This document shows positions 9,078 to 18,900 of a stretch of DNA of 64,000 bases, piece by piece. Position 1 is the first letter of the stretch. Every line of letters starts with the position of its first letter. Below the pieces are notes generated by a model, which saw only the letters and a program-made list of their open reading frames with translations, ran no database searches and had not been told where the DNA came from. The stretch covers positions 3,720,001-3,784,000 of the forward strand of contig NZ_CP112880.1 in assembly GCF_028747205.1 (NCBI RefSeq). The letters are read 5' to 3'. The translations under genes and the position numbers were made by a program. The stretch comes from Streptomyces sp. CA-278952 (GTDB taxonomy: Bacteria > Actinomycetota > Actinomycetes > Streptomycetales > Streptomycetaceae).

Positions 9078-9283
9078 CCGAGCCTCGGCGACGCCACGCC
9101 CGAAAGGCCGCGCCGCGCTCCGTACGCCCCGAAGGCGGAGGCATCGCGCTCATGCTTCTGGCCGTCGCCGGCCTGGTGGGACCGGCCTGGGCACTGCGTG
9201 AGCAGGCCGCCCCGCTCCTCAACGGCCTCGGTCATCAGCCCGCCGCCGTCTCGGCGGACGCGAGCCCGCCCTCCGACCACTGA
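9074..9283 (+). CDS. Small single-pass membrane protein, 69 aa
   Basis: A GTG start overlaps the upstream stop as GTGA. The first 20 residues are strongly basic. They are followed by one hydrophobic segment (IALMLLAVAGLVGPAWALR) and a short polar tail, predicting a single membrane span with the N-terminus inside. No family is recognised. Its tight coupling to the 148-aa protein and the XRE gene suggests a small regulatory unit. Confidence 0.55.
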   Translation: MTEPRRRHARKAAPRSVRPEGGGIALMLLAVAGLVGPAWALREQAAPLLNGLGHQPAAVSADASPPSDH

Positions 9284-9338
9284 CTCCGCTCCGCTGTCCG
9301 GGACGTTCACCCCACGCTCCCGGCAAACGGAGCCTGCC

Positions 9339-10613
9339 ATGCACCCGGAACATCCAGGCGTGATTCTCCAGGGAGAGATCGTGGACATCCCGTACATCGT
9401 CATCGACCAGCTCACCCCCGACCAACAGCAGGTCTGGAAGACCTACTTCGGCGACGCCGACCGACCCCGCTACATCGAGGAAGGCATCTGGCGTCGTACG
9501 CAGGAGAAGGCCACGGCTGACCAGAGCGGCTGGACGGCCGCCGACGACGCCCGGCGGCGGATTATCCACTACCGCTACCGGTACGGCCTGGTCCCCACCA
9601 CCGCCGCGCCGGCCATCGGCCTGACCGACCTGTACCTCTACCACTCCGCTACCGCTCCTGCGGACGAGATCGACGCGCACCACGACGCCCTCTGGGACTC
9701 GCTCGCCACCGGCGGCTGGAAGGAGGCTCCCGGTGGATTCTTATGGACACGTCGGGATCTGAAGTGCCGGATCACCGAGCACGACGTCCACCCCCAGGAC
9801 GCCGCTGCGGGCCGTACTCTCCCCGTCGGCTACCGGAGCCTGGACGTGCAGATCGCCTCGGTGTCCTACGCACCGCCGCCCGCTGTCCGGCAGCTGCCGT
9901 GGAACGTCCTCTCCACCGGGATCAGGTCCAAGGACCGCCCCGGTACGCCGACCCGCGTCCCGGACCTGTCCGTCCTCGCGGACCTGCTGCCGTTCCAGGT
10001 GGAGATCGGCTGCGGTATGTCGGTCGAGGCGGGTATCCCGCCCCTGCACCGTCTCCACGAGATCTACCGGGTCACCGACCGCCAGGGCCACGAACCGCGG
10101 GAACACCGCTTCACCCTCTCCCCGACAGCGGACACCCTCCTCCACGAGCTGCTGACAGAGCCGGAGGAGAAGGCGGCGGAATTCGTGGAGATGTTCCGCG
10201 CATGCTTCCTGGCCGAGCCGACCCCGGCCATGTGGGCGCTCAAGGAACTGAAGGACGCCGGGCACCTCGTCGGTCCGGTCATCACCAACAACTTCGACGT
10301 GCTCGCGGCGCGCGCCGGGCTCGACGAGTGCTTCATGCGCCGGTACGACCAGGCCGTACCCGATGTCGAGTGGGTGGACGGCGCCAAGGCCCTTCTCGTC
10401 GTCGGCCTGCACGCCGACCGACGCAAGGTCCAGGCGCGCGCCCGCGCTCGCGGCATGCAGGTCGTCTACCTGGACCCGGAGGGTTTCTGGCGCGACGGCC
10501 AGTTCCTGCCCTACCCCCTGGAAGGGCCCCAGGACGGCGACCTGGTGTGCCGGGCAACCGCCGCCGAGGCACTGCCCGCTCTCGTCAACCTGCTGAATCA
10601 GCATGCTGGTTGA
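9339..10613 (+). CDS. Sir2-like NAD-binding protein with unfamiliar N-terminal domain
   Basis: The protein is 424 aa. ATG 9339 has GGAG six bases upstream. From about residue 220 it carries degenerate sirtuin motifs: IGCGMSVEAGIPPL (for GAGxSxxSGIP), TNNFDVLAARAG (for TQNIDxLHxxAG) and VVGLHADRRKV followed by a Rossmann strand. I cannot find the catalytic HG dipeptide or the four zinc cysteines of true deacylases, so this is more likely an NAD-binding or NAD-cleaving Sir2-like domain of the type found in conflict systems. Residues 1-200 match nothing I know. It precedes UDP-glucose dehydrogenase- and MazG-like genes on the same strand, with 108 bases before the next start. Confidence 0.6.
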   Translation: MHPEHPGVILQGEIVDIPYIVIDQLTPDQQQVWKTYFGDADRPRYIEEGIWRRTQEKATADQSGWTAADDARRRIIHYRYRYGLVPTTAAPAIGLTDLYLYHSATAPADEIDAHHDALWDSLATGGWKEAPGGFLWTRRDLKCRITEHDVHPQDAAAGRTLPVGYRSLDVQIASVSYAPPPAVRQLPWNVLSTGIRSKDRPGTPTRVPDLSVLADLLPFQVEIGCGMSVEAGIPPLHRLHEIYRVTDRQGHEPREHRFTLSPTADTLLHELLTEPEEKAAEFVEMFRACFLAEPTPAMWALKELKDAGHLVGPVITNNFDVLAARAGLDECFMRRYDQAVPDVEWVDGAKALLVVGLHADRRKVQARARARGMQVVYLDPEGFWRDGQFLPYPLEGPQDGDLVCRATAAEALPALVNLLNQHAG

Positions 10614-10721
10614 TTCACCTGCACGAAGAGGGCCATGCCGGGTGTTGGCGCTAGCGTGACGCACCCGGCCGGCCCGGACTCCTCTGGGCGGGCGAGAGGC
10701 AAGGAAAGGAGCGTCGACCCC

Positions 10722-12044
10722 ATGCGCGTATCCGTCATCGGTTGTGGTCACCTGGGCATTCCCCACGCCGCTGCCATGGCCGAGATCGGCCACGAGGTCA
10801 TCGGCGTGGACCTGGACCAGGCGAAGATCGACCGTCTCAACGCCGGTGAGTGCCCCATCTACGAGGACGGCCTGCCCGAACTCCTCAGCACCCACACCGC
10901 CACTGGACGCCTGCGGTTCACCACCAGCCTCGCAGAGGCAGCCGAGTTCGCCGACATCCACTTCCTGGCCGTGGGCACGCCTATCGACGCGGATGGACGA
11001 AGCTACGACACCGGGCAGGTCTTCGGCGCAGCCCGCGCCCTCGCCCCGCACCTGACCCGCCCGACCGTCATCGTCGGCAAGTCCACGGTCACCGTCGGCA
11101 CCTCTCGTGACCTCGGTGCTCTGCTCGCCCGTCTCTCCCCGGCCGGTGAGGACGTGGAAGTCGTTTGGAACCCGGAGTTCCTGCGCGAGGGCCACGCCAT
11201 CGACGACACCCTGCGCCCCGACCGGATCGTCGTGGGCGTCCCCTCGGCCCGCGCCGAGGACGCGGTACGCCAGGTCTACGCGCCCCTCCTGGCGAACGGC
11301 ATCCCGCTGTTCGTGACCGACCCCGCCACCGCCGAACTCATCAAGGGCGCCGCCAACGCCTACCTCGGCATGAAGATCTCCTTCATCAACGGCGTCGCCG
11401 ACATGTGCACCGCCGCCGGAGCCGACGTCCAGCAGCTCACCGAGGCCATCGGCCTGGACCCCCGCATCGGACGCGGCGGGCTGAACGCCGGCCCCGGCTA
11501 CGGCGGCGGCTGCCTCCCGAAGGACGTCCGCGCCTTCACCGCCTCCGCCCACACGCTGGGCGCCGCCGAGGCAGCTACCATGCTGCGCGCTGCAGAGGAG
11601 GTCAACGAATCCCGCCCCACCGCCGCGCTGAAGCTCATCGAGCAGACGCTCGGCCGCCCCGTCGACGGCGTACGCATCACCGTCTGGGGCGCTTCCTTCA
11701 AGGCCGGAACCGACGACGTCCGGGAATCCCCGGCCTTGGCGATTGCAGCGCTCATGCACCAGCGCGGCGCGACCGTCACCGTCCACGACCCGCACGCAGT
11801 GCCTACTGCACTGCGCCGCCACCCGGAACTCGACTACTGCGAAGACCTCGAAGCCTCCCTCAGGGCCGCCCAGTTGATCGTCGTGGCCACCGAATGGCCC
11901 CACTTCCGCGAGGCCGACCCCAAGGCCCTCGCCCCTCTGGTCGCGGACCAGGTCCTCGTCGACCTCCGCAACCTCATCGACGCCGAGGCTTGGCGCATGG
12001 CCGGATGGACCGTACGTCAGCTCGGACGACCCGCACAGGAATAG
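10722..12044 (+). CDS. UDP-glucose/GDP-mannose 6-dehydrogenase family enzyme
   Basis: The 440-aa protein starts at ATG 10722, with AAAGGAG eleven bases upstream. It has the N-terminal NAD loop RVSVIGCGHLGIPHA, the LAVGTPID motif, the central-domain motif ELIKGAANAYLGMKISFIN, and the catalytic cysteine in GYGGGCLPKD near residue 263. The C-terminal UDP-binding domain includes WGASFKAGTDDVRESPAL. The length is typical. It oxidises a nucleotide sugar at C6 in two steps, and UDP-glucose is the most likely substrate. There are no glycosyltransferase or capsule genes next to it, which is odd for this enzyme. It sits 26 bases upstream of the MazG-like gene. Confidence 0.85.
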   Translation: MRVSVIGCGHLGIPHAAAMAEIGHEVIGVDLDQAKIDRLNAGECPIYEDGLPELLSTHTATGRLRFTTSLAEAAEFADIHFLAVGTPIDADGRSYDTGQVFGAARALAPHLTRPTVIVGKSTVTVGTSRDLGALLARLSPAGEDVEVVWNPEFLREGHAIDDTLRPDRIVVGVPSARAEDAVRQVYAPLLANGIPLFVTDPATAELIKGAANAYLGMKISFINGVADMCTAAGADVQQLTEAIGLDPRIGRGGLNAGPGYGGGCLPKDVRAFTASAHTLGAAEAATMLRAAEEVNESRPTAALKLIEQTLGRPVDGVRITVWGASFKAGTDDVRESPALAIAALMHQRGATVTVHDPHAVPTALRRHPELDYCEDLEASLRAAQLIVVATEWPHFREADPKALAPLVADQVLVDLRNLIDAEAWRMAGWTVRQLGRPAQE

Positions 12045-12070
12045 CCGAACCCATCGATCGGAGGTCCGAC

Positions 12071-12400
12071 GTGGACACCCTGTGGGACAACATCGAGAAG
12101 CTCTCCGCCGTCTACCGAGCAGCCGGCGCCCACCTCCCCGACGAAGAACTCAAAACCCTCCAGGTCGGTAAGGTCGCCGAGGAAGCCGGCGAGGCGATGC
12201 ACGCCCTCCACGGCCTGAAGGGCCTCACGACCTGCGGCGACGACCACGACTGGTCCGAGGTCCAGAACGACCTGGTCGGCGCCGTCATCGCAGCGCTCTT
12301 GGCGATGCACTACATCGGTCCTACGGGCGCCCGCGCCACCTTCGACGAGATTTTCCACCGCCGGACGCGCAGGGGCCGCGAGGCCGCTGCGGCGGCCTGA
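12071..12400 (+). CDS. MazG-like nucleotide pyrophosphohydrolase family protein
   Basis: The protein is 109 aa. GTG 12071 follows GGAGG by eight bases. The helical sequence with KVAEEAGEAMHAL gives the EExxE metal-binding half-motif of the all-alpha NTP pyrophosphatases, and SEVQNDLVGAVIAALLA provides the second acidic helix (ExxxD). This matches short MazG-like/MazG nucleotide house-cleaning proteins. It is the last gene of the plus-strand run and probably belongs to the dehydrogenase operon. A role in hydrolysing modified or signalling nucleotides is inference only. Confidence 0.7.
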   Translation: MDTLWDNIEKLSAVYRAAGAHLPDEELKTLQVGKVAEEAGEAMHALHGLKGLTTCGDDHDWSEVQNDLVGAVIAALLAMHYIGPTGARATFDEIFHRRTRRGREAAAAA

Positions 12401-12837
12401 CGGCCTTCGGACGTGGTCGTCGACCGCTCCAGGTGAGCGCGGTCGACGGCCACATCAGACCCACAAGTTGCGGCAGGCACGTGCTCCCAGCGCGGTAGAA
12501 CTTTCCCTACTTCATCAAGGCATCCGGCTCTGGTTGGGCCCGGGCTCCTGCCTTCGGTCCCCTCGGCGCTGCCGCCGTCAACGCCCGCCAGCAGTAGGTA
12601 GACCAGACGGGCATGAGCCGAGAACTGAGCCCGTGCAGTCACCACAGCGCCTCCGAGGTGACGCCGAAGCGCTAAAAAGTCAGAGATCTCAGAACTGAGG
12701 CCCTAGCAGAACGCCTGACAAAACGCTCAGAAACGTAGTTGCCTGCCTTGCTATTTGGTCGAGAGGAAGAGGTCAGCACTCAACGCCATGCCCGTCATTG
12801 CTAGCCACAGCTGTGCAACCAGCTAGAATCGCATCGA
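12401..12837. other. Intergenic stretch with a weak hairpin, no supported gene
   Basis: Soon after the MazG-like stop, an imperfect inverted repeat (gtggtcgtcgaccgctc against gagcgcggtcgacggccac, about 12410-12456) could terminate the plus-strand operon. The rest has lower GC than its surroundings from about 12660 on, short open frames without codon bias, and no recognisable motif. It looks like a degraded junction leading up to the decayed att copy. Confidence 0.5.
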
Positions 12838-12879
12838 TTCCCAAGTCTAGAACTTGAGTTCGATTTTCGCCAGCCGCTC
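12838..12879 (+). repeat. Decayed attachment-site repeat, copy B
   Basis: Forty-two bases starting ttcccaag and ending ccgctc align without gaps to the tRNA-Gly 3' half, with nine mismatches. It could be an old att site drifting without selection, or a site from a related tRNA. It falls exactly between the plus-strand operon (ending 12400) and the convergent ATPase operon, splitting the first segment in two. Confidence 0.6.
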
Positions 12880-12884
12880 TCATG

Positions 12885-12915
12885 TGAGGTCCCAGGTCGT
12901 CGGCCTGGGACCTCA
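12885..12915. terminator. Hairpin terminator after the large ATPase operon
   Basis: A perfect 12-base inverted repeat (tgaggtcccagg with cctgggacctca) has a seven-base loop. It stands 18 bases beyond the stop of the 2066-aa gene on its strand and immediately beside the decayed att copy, in the same place a tRNA terminator occupies in copy A. Confidence 0.8.
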
Positions 12916-12932
12916 TCGTCGTGTAGATCTGA

Positions 12933-15900
12933 TCAGGAGTTAGTAACCCTCGACCAACAGGAGAGCAGCACCGGTTCAGGGCTGTGCAGACCGGTCGTGT
13001 CCACGTCGAAGACCTGGAGGGCGCGAAGGATCCGGATGGCGTCGGCGGCTTCCGGCCCAGGGTCCAGGCCGGCAGCGCCGACGGCTGCTTCCAGGTCCTC
13101 GAACGGCAGGCCCTGCTCTGTCATGAACTCCAGCACAGCGGTGAACGCCGACCATCGGAACGTCTCCGGTACGAGACCCACCTGGGCCAGGAAGTCGGCC
13201 GCGCCCTCGATACTCTCCAGCCGACCGCGTACGGACTTCAGGGCAGCGCCCTCCGAGTCGCCGCGGGATACCTGTTCGGAGAGTTGGTCGACGAGCAGCG
13301 GCCAGCCGCCCGTGGTCTCCGCCACCCGTTGCAGCGCCGCCTCCGACGTGAAGGAGTTCTGGTCGAGGGACCAGGTACGCAGCCCGTGTCGGGTGAAGCG
13401 CCGCAGTGGAACGACTCCCACGCCGGACGTCTGCTCGTCCGACAGCAACGAGGCCCACAGGGTGAGCTGCTCCAGACCTGCCACGACCACGGCGGAGCGA
13501 GTGACCCCCGGGCCGTCCGGCAGTCGGGTGGTCGCCAGCTCCGGGGAGATGAGGCAGGACTGCTCGCCGGGGGACTTGACGGTCAGGTCGGAGACTACGA
13601 GCCTGCTCATCCCCGGCTCGCCGCCGACGAGCTCACGCTCGAAATCGGCCCTTCGGGCCACATGCGGCATCTTCCAGCCGGTGGTCTCAGCGATCTCGCG
13701 CAGCCCCGTGGTGACCCGGTTCACGCCGGTGGCGGGAGAGCCGAGTACGATCCGAGCCAGGTTCCGGCGGCCCGGTTCCGAACCGGAGACCTGCCTGCCT
13801 GGCAGGATGTCCGCAATCTGTGCGGCGGTCAGCGGACAGTGCGAGTGCGACTTCGCGGACTTGTGCCGCGTCTCCAGGGCTGTCAGCCGCTCGGTGACCT
13901 GCCGACTGGATGTGTTCTCCAACTGCGCGTCCACGTCCTCCAACGTTCCGATCATGCTGAGGGCGTTGGCGCTTCGCAGATGCCAGCCCCGGTGGTCCGG
14001 GTCGGGGGCGAGGACGCCGAGGCCCTCCATCTCCGTGAGGTAGGCGCGGAACTGGTCCGGGTCCAGGTCCCTGAAACCCTCCGCCCACCAATAGGTGCAC
14101 TCGTCGCGCAGTTCGGCGTGGGTCATCCGGGCGTCGATGCCGTGGTGATGAGCGTGATGCGCCACCACGTTTGCGATCATGTTGTACCGGGAGTCGAGCC
14201 GCAGGGTGTCATGGAAGGCTGCGGTGATGCTCCGCTGGAGGTCCTTGTCGGACTGTACGCGTTCGACGTCGTCGCGGGCGATGAAGTGCAGCGGCCCCGA
14301 CTTCGTCTCCCGCCTCTTGGCGTGCATGGTCTGCACAAGCCGGTGCGCGAACATCTGGAGCAGGAACGGCTGATACGAACAGTGGCCCAGGATGCGGTGC
14401 ACCAACTGCGGTTCCAGGAACTGGTATCCAAGGGCGGCCAGCGGTTTCAGCAGCAGGTTCGCGGCGTCCTGGGGCTGGAGCGGGCCGATGACCGTCGGGT
14501 GCTGCGAGAGGTGGCTGAACGGATTGTTCGCCGCGAGGGTGGCGTATCGCTGTACCGAGTGGAGCCCGGCAAAGACGATCTTGACACCGTCGTTGGTCTC
14601 GGAACTGAGATCACGCAGCCGCCGGGTCTCGGTGAACCTCGGCGAGTCCGACTCGAAGAAGCCGTCCGCCTCGTCCAGCATGATGAGCATCCGCCGACTG
14701 CTGTCGGCCTTCAGCCAGGTCCTGATGCCGGTCAGCACGTTGTCGTAGGTCAGGGTAGCGTCGCCCCGTACACGCTTGGGCAGCGGAAGGGCGTCCTCTT
14801 CCAGCAGCCTGCGCCCGATGAGATTCCACACGGCCGAGGACTGGGCACTGGTGCCGTTGTAGGTGGAGTCCAGGCTGAGGGCCATGCTGATGTGAGCCGT
14901 GGGCGCCTGCGCGGTGAACTTCCGGCCCGCTTCCTTCAGCAGCGCTGACTTGCCGAGCCCCCGGCCTCCGAACACCACCTGGTTGCCCACCGGGTTCTGT
15001 ACGGAGCCGAGTTCCTCCAGGCGTCCGAAGAACATTTCCTCGGCCACCCGGCCGCGCTTCTCACTGACGTACGGATTCACGGCCGAGAACGGCAGCAACA
15101 CCCGCATCGCCGGGTCGAGCAACTGGTTGCCCCGGGCGGCGAGATAGGCGAGGGCCGCATCGTCCAGCACCACCATGGGCCGGCGGCCGACGCTGAGCGC
15201 GGCCAGCGATGTCCGGGCGTGCGCGGAAAGGGTGCCAAAGTATGCGACGAGCAGGCTCTCCTGGCTGGGGTCCTGTTGCACACGGGCCATCAGCGCCTCT
15301 GGAGTCGGCTGGCCCCACGCGAGCATGACCCGCAGCCTGCCGCGCAGGGCGGACCCGAAGGACGGCACCAAGGCTTCTCCTGTGTACCGGACCTCCTGGA
15401 GGTCCAGAAAACGGTGCTCGGGGGTCGTGCTGCGCTGGCGGTCACGTTGCGGTTTGCGCAGGCTTCGGTATCCGATGAGACGGAGCGCCGGCATCAGCAG
15501 GTTCTCCTCACTCAGGCCCTCCGTCCTCCTTACGCCCCGTCGTGAGGCCATCTCTCGCCAGCCTGCGAGGCCGTTGGCCGCCTGATCGGTGAACTCCTGG
15601 GACATGGCGGAAAAGTCGAGTGCGTCAAGGTTCTGGAAGCGCTGCCGGTCCCGTACCGCCCGAATGAGTTCCTCGGTGATGCCCTGGGGCAGGGCATCGG
15701 GTACCGAGGGGAAGAAGGCGTTCAGCGGGTGATCCCCGTAGCGCGTGTCGGGGATGCTCTCGCCGTTGGAGAGGTGGGAGATCAGCTCCTCAGCGGTCAG
15801 CAGATCGCCGTCGTCGAGTAGGGGAGTCACCCGTGCGGAGTCCTCGGCCTTCAGACCGGGGATCTCCATGAGCCGCGCCCGCAGCTTGGCAGTGGCCGTC

Positions 15901-18900
15901 GCATGAGCGCGTTCAAGCTCCTCCGACAATCCGCTGAGCCGCCGCCGTGCGGAGGCGAGGTCGGATTTTGTGGTCACCGCGGTTGCCTGAAGGCGTTGCT
16001 CGAAGTCGCGCTCCTCCTCTTCCTTGAAGACGCCGTTGACGCGCGTGCGGCGCAGCGAGTCCTCCAGTACGCGCCGCTTGTCTTCTAGAGCGGCCGCCGT
16101 GTGGCTTGCCGCCTCCCCCACCGCGAGGTGCACACTCTCATCGGCCAACTCTTCGTGGCCGTTCGGGCCAGGCGGCAGGAGGCGCATCTCGGAGAGACCC
16201 AGGAGGTGAGCCGCGAGGTCGAACCGTTCGGCCGCCCGATGGCTGTCGATGACGTCCAGCCACGACCGTCGGGCGCTCTCAATGATTCTCTCGGCGGTCA
16301 GTTCAGGTGGAATCACGCGTCCCGTCGCCTCTTCCACCCGCACGCCGGGGAGCTTGAAGAGGTCCATGCCCAGGACGACTTCCGCCGGATACTCGGCGGG
16401 ATCGAGCCGCGTGTCGCCCGACAGCAGATCGAAGGTGAGCCTCAGCGAATCCGCTGCCGCTCTCATGGCGGCCTGGGTGTAGGCGTCATCGGCGAGCGAC
16501 TGCGCCGCCAAGTCGTCCAACACCTGGTCGCGCAGAGCCAGCACGGCCGCGCGCATCGCCTGGACCTGGTCGACGCTCCAGTCGTTCGCTCCGACGTCGA
16601 GCGCGCGAGCCGCGACGACCCACTTGTCGACCGAGCGCAGTCGGTCGTGCATCAGCCGAAGCAAATTCTGCCTGGCGGGGCCTTCCAGTCGGCTCCTGTT
16701 GGATCTCATCAGCCTGCGGTCAACCTCGTTGAGTTCGTCCTGGAGTGCAGACCCGTTGGCCAGCTTCCGCACGCCGTCCGCGACCTCGTCCAGGCCGTCC
16801 CTGTGGTCGTCGGCGGCCCGCTGGAGCAGGCTGCCGATGAGTCCGGAGGGCGCGAGCCAGAGCCGGGTGATTTCGGTGGCCCGGTTGAACCGGATGCGGG
16901 GCAGTTGGTCCAAGCCCTGTTGGCATTCCTCGCGGGCCTCCTGGAGGGAGCGTTCCAGTTCGGCCGTGCCGCGCGCCAGGGCGAGCGGCGGGGAATGCAG
17001 CAGCATGGACTGAAGCGCGCACCGGGAGACCTCGTCGGCCACGGACACGAGGCTCGGCGGCAGTACGGCGGCCACCTGCTGAAGCGGGGCACTGGTCTCA
17101 GCGTCCCCGGTCACGAGTACGACCCGCAGCAGAGCGGCCGTTACGAGAGCCGCGTCGGGGCGGCTTCGGACGAGGGAGTCGACGTCGATCCCGGCTAGTT
17201 CGGCGCGTACCCGCGATGCGCACTCTCCGCTGGAGGAACGCAGCGCGATGGCGTACCCGGAGATCCGCAGGGCGGCGGAACGGAATACGGGTTCGGCGTT
17301 CTGCTCGGCCAACGCCGCGGCGGCTCCGTAGCGGTGATCGGCCACCAAGGGGGCAAGGACGGCCTGCGGGGCACCCGACCCGAGCGCTGTGTCCGTCTTC
17401 ACGGCCGGATGCGGGCGCTGCTGTGGCAGGTGGGCGCTCGAACCGGGGGGCTGCGCGGAAGCGGGGGCAGGGGGCGGGGGCCGGTGCCGCCCGGCAGTGA
17501 GCAGCGAACCGTCCGCGGCTTCGGTAGAGCGGGACGGCGCTTCGGGCTGTGCAGAGAGCTCGGCGGTCTGCCGGTTCTCCCCCGGGGTGGGGTCACGGCG
17601 CGGTCCGGATGCGACGCCACGGTCTGCGAGGGCCCCGGCCCTCTGCGGGCCAGGCTCCGTCGTAGGGGGGCTCCCCTGTGGGTGCGGGGCGGAGGTGTCA
17701 AGGCCGCCGTGAGCCCGTGCGGCATCGCCGTCGGCTGCTTCGCTGGGCTCGGGCTCCGCTGCCGTTCCCCCTCCCGCGGCCGGCTCCACCACCGCTCCTG
17801 CCGCTCCGTCCACGGTCGTGTCCTGGGCTGGCTCCGAGCCGGTACCGGGGGAGGAGGCGAGATCGGCGTCCGGGGCGGGCCCGAGAGTCAGATCCCCGCA
17901 CTGCGCTGCCAGCACGAGGAATGCGGGGGCCTTCGCTGATATCTGCTGGAGAAGCCCGAGGATCTCGGCCGAGCGTTCCTCGCCGCTGTGGGCAAGTTCC
18001 ACCATCGTCAGTAGAATCCCGAGGGCCTCGGCGTCCGACTTGTCCTGCTGGGACCAATCGGCTCGGGCCAGCAGCGCACGGGCGGCCTCCCGGGCTTCGG
18101 ACACGGCGGTGGACAAGGCGGAAGCGGACCCCGGCTCACGGCGCAGCCCGTCGACGTCGGCAAGCCGGGTGCGCAGTGCTTCGGAAGCGAGCGTCTCGGC
18201 CACCGACACCGCGCGTTCGCGCAGGCTGCCGAGGTTGGGCGCAGGCTCTGCACCGAAGGTCCTGAATCCAGCCAGCGCGTCATCGAACGCCGCCGTGAGC
18301 TCGTGGAGCGAGACGAGGTCCGCGTCGGCCGGCCGGCTCTGCGCGGACACCGAGCCGGCAACCCGCCGAACCGGCTCGCGGGCCGCCGTCAGCGCCCGTT
18401 CCACTCGCTCGACGGCTACGGTGAGCGCGGCGGCGTCGGGCCGGAGCCCTACGCTCCTGTCGTGGTCCACGGGCTCATGTAGGGGCGTCGTCACGGCCGG
18501 TTCCGCGCCGGAGCCGGTGGAGTCGTCCTCTGCTCGCGGGGGCTGTGGCACCGGGGCGAGCTCCACCACGCGTCGGGCGGCCTCACGCACCTCCGCAACC
18601 GATTTGACCGGCAACCCGTCCGTCATCCAGGGCTGGTCAAGGGCCCAGAGCCACAGCGCCCCGTCCTCCTCGCTGACCTGCAGATGCGCCCACCCGGCCA
18701 GCCGAAGCAGGCCCGGGCTCCAACGCCGGGTGAGCGGCTCACCCGAATCGGCTGCCATCAGGAGGTCGCTCAGGAGAGGCTGGGTCAAGTGGCTAGCCAC
18801 ATGGCGCGAGTTAGCAGAGGCCGGATCCCGGCTCATCCGCGCGAGCACATCACGGCACAGGGCCGGGCTCACGCGGGTTCCCGCCACCGGGATCCGTAGC

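Noticed and set aside
9741..11903. A 720-aa minus-strand frame opposite the Sir2-like and dehydrogenase genes
   Set aside because: It is antisense to two well-supported enzymes with conserved motifs and has a biased Gly/Val/Asp composition typical of shadow frames.
12468..12698. Small plus-strand ORF in the 12.4-12.8 kb gap
   Set aside because: No ribosome site, no codon bias and an Arg/Pro-rich random composition.
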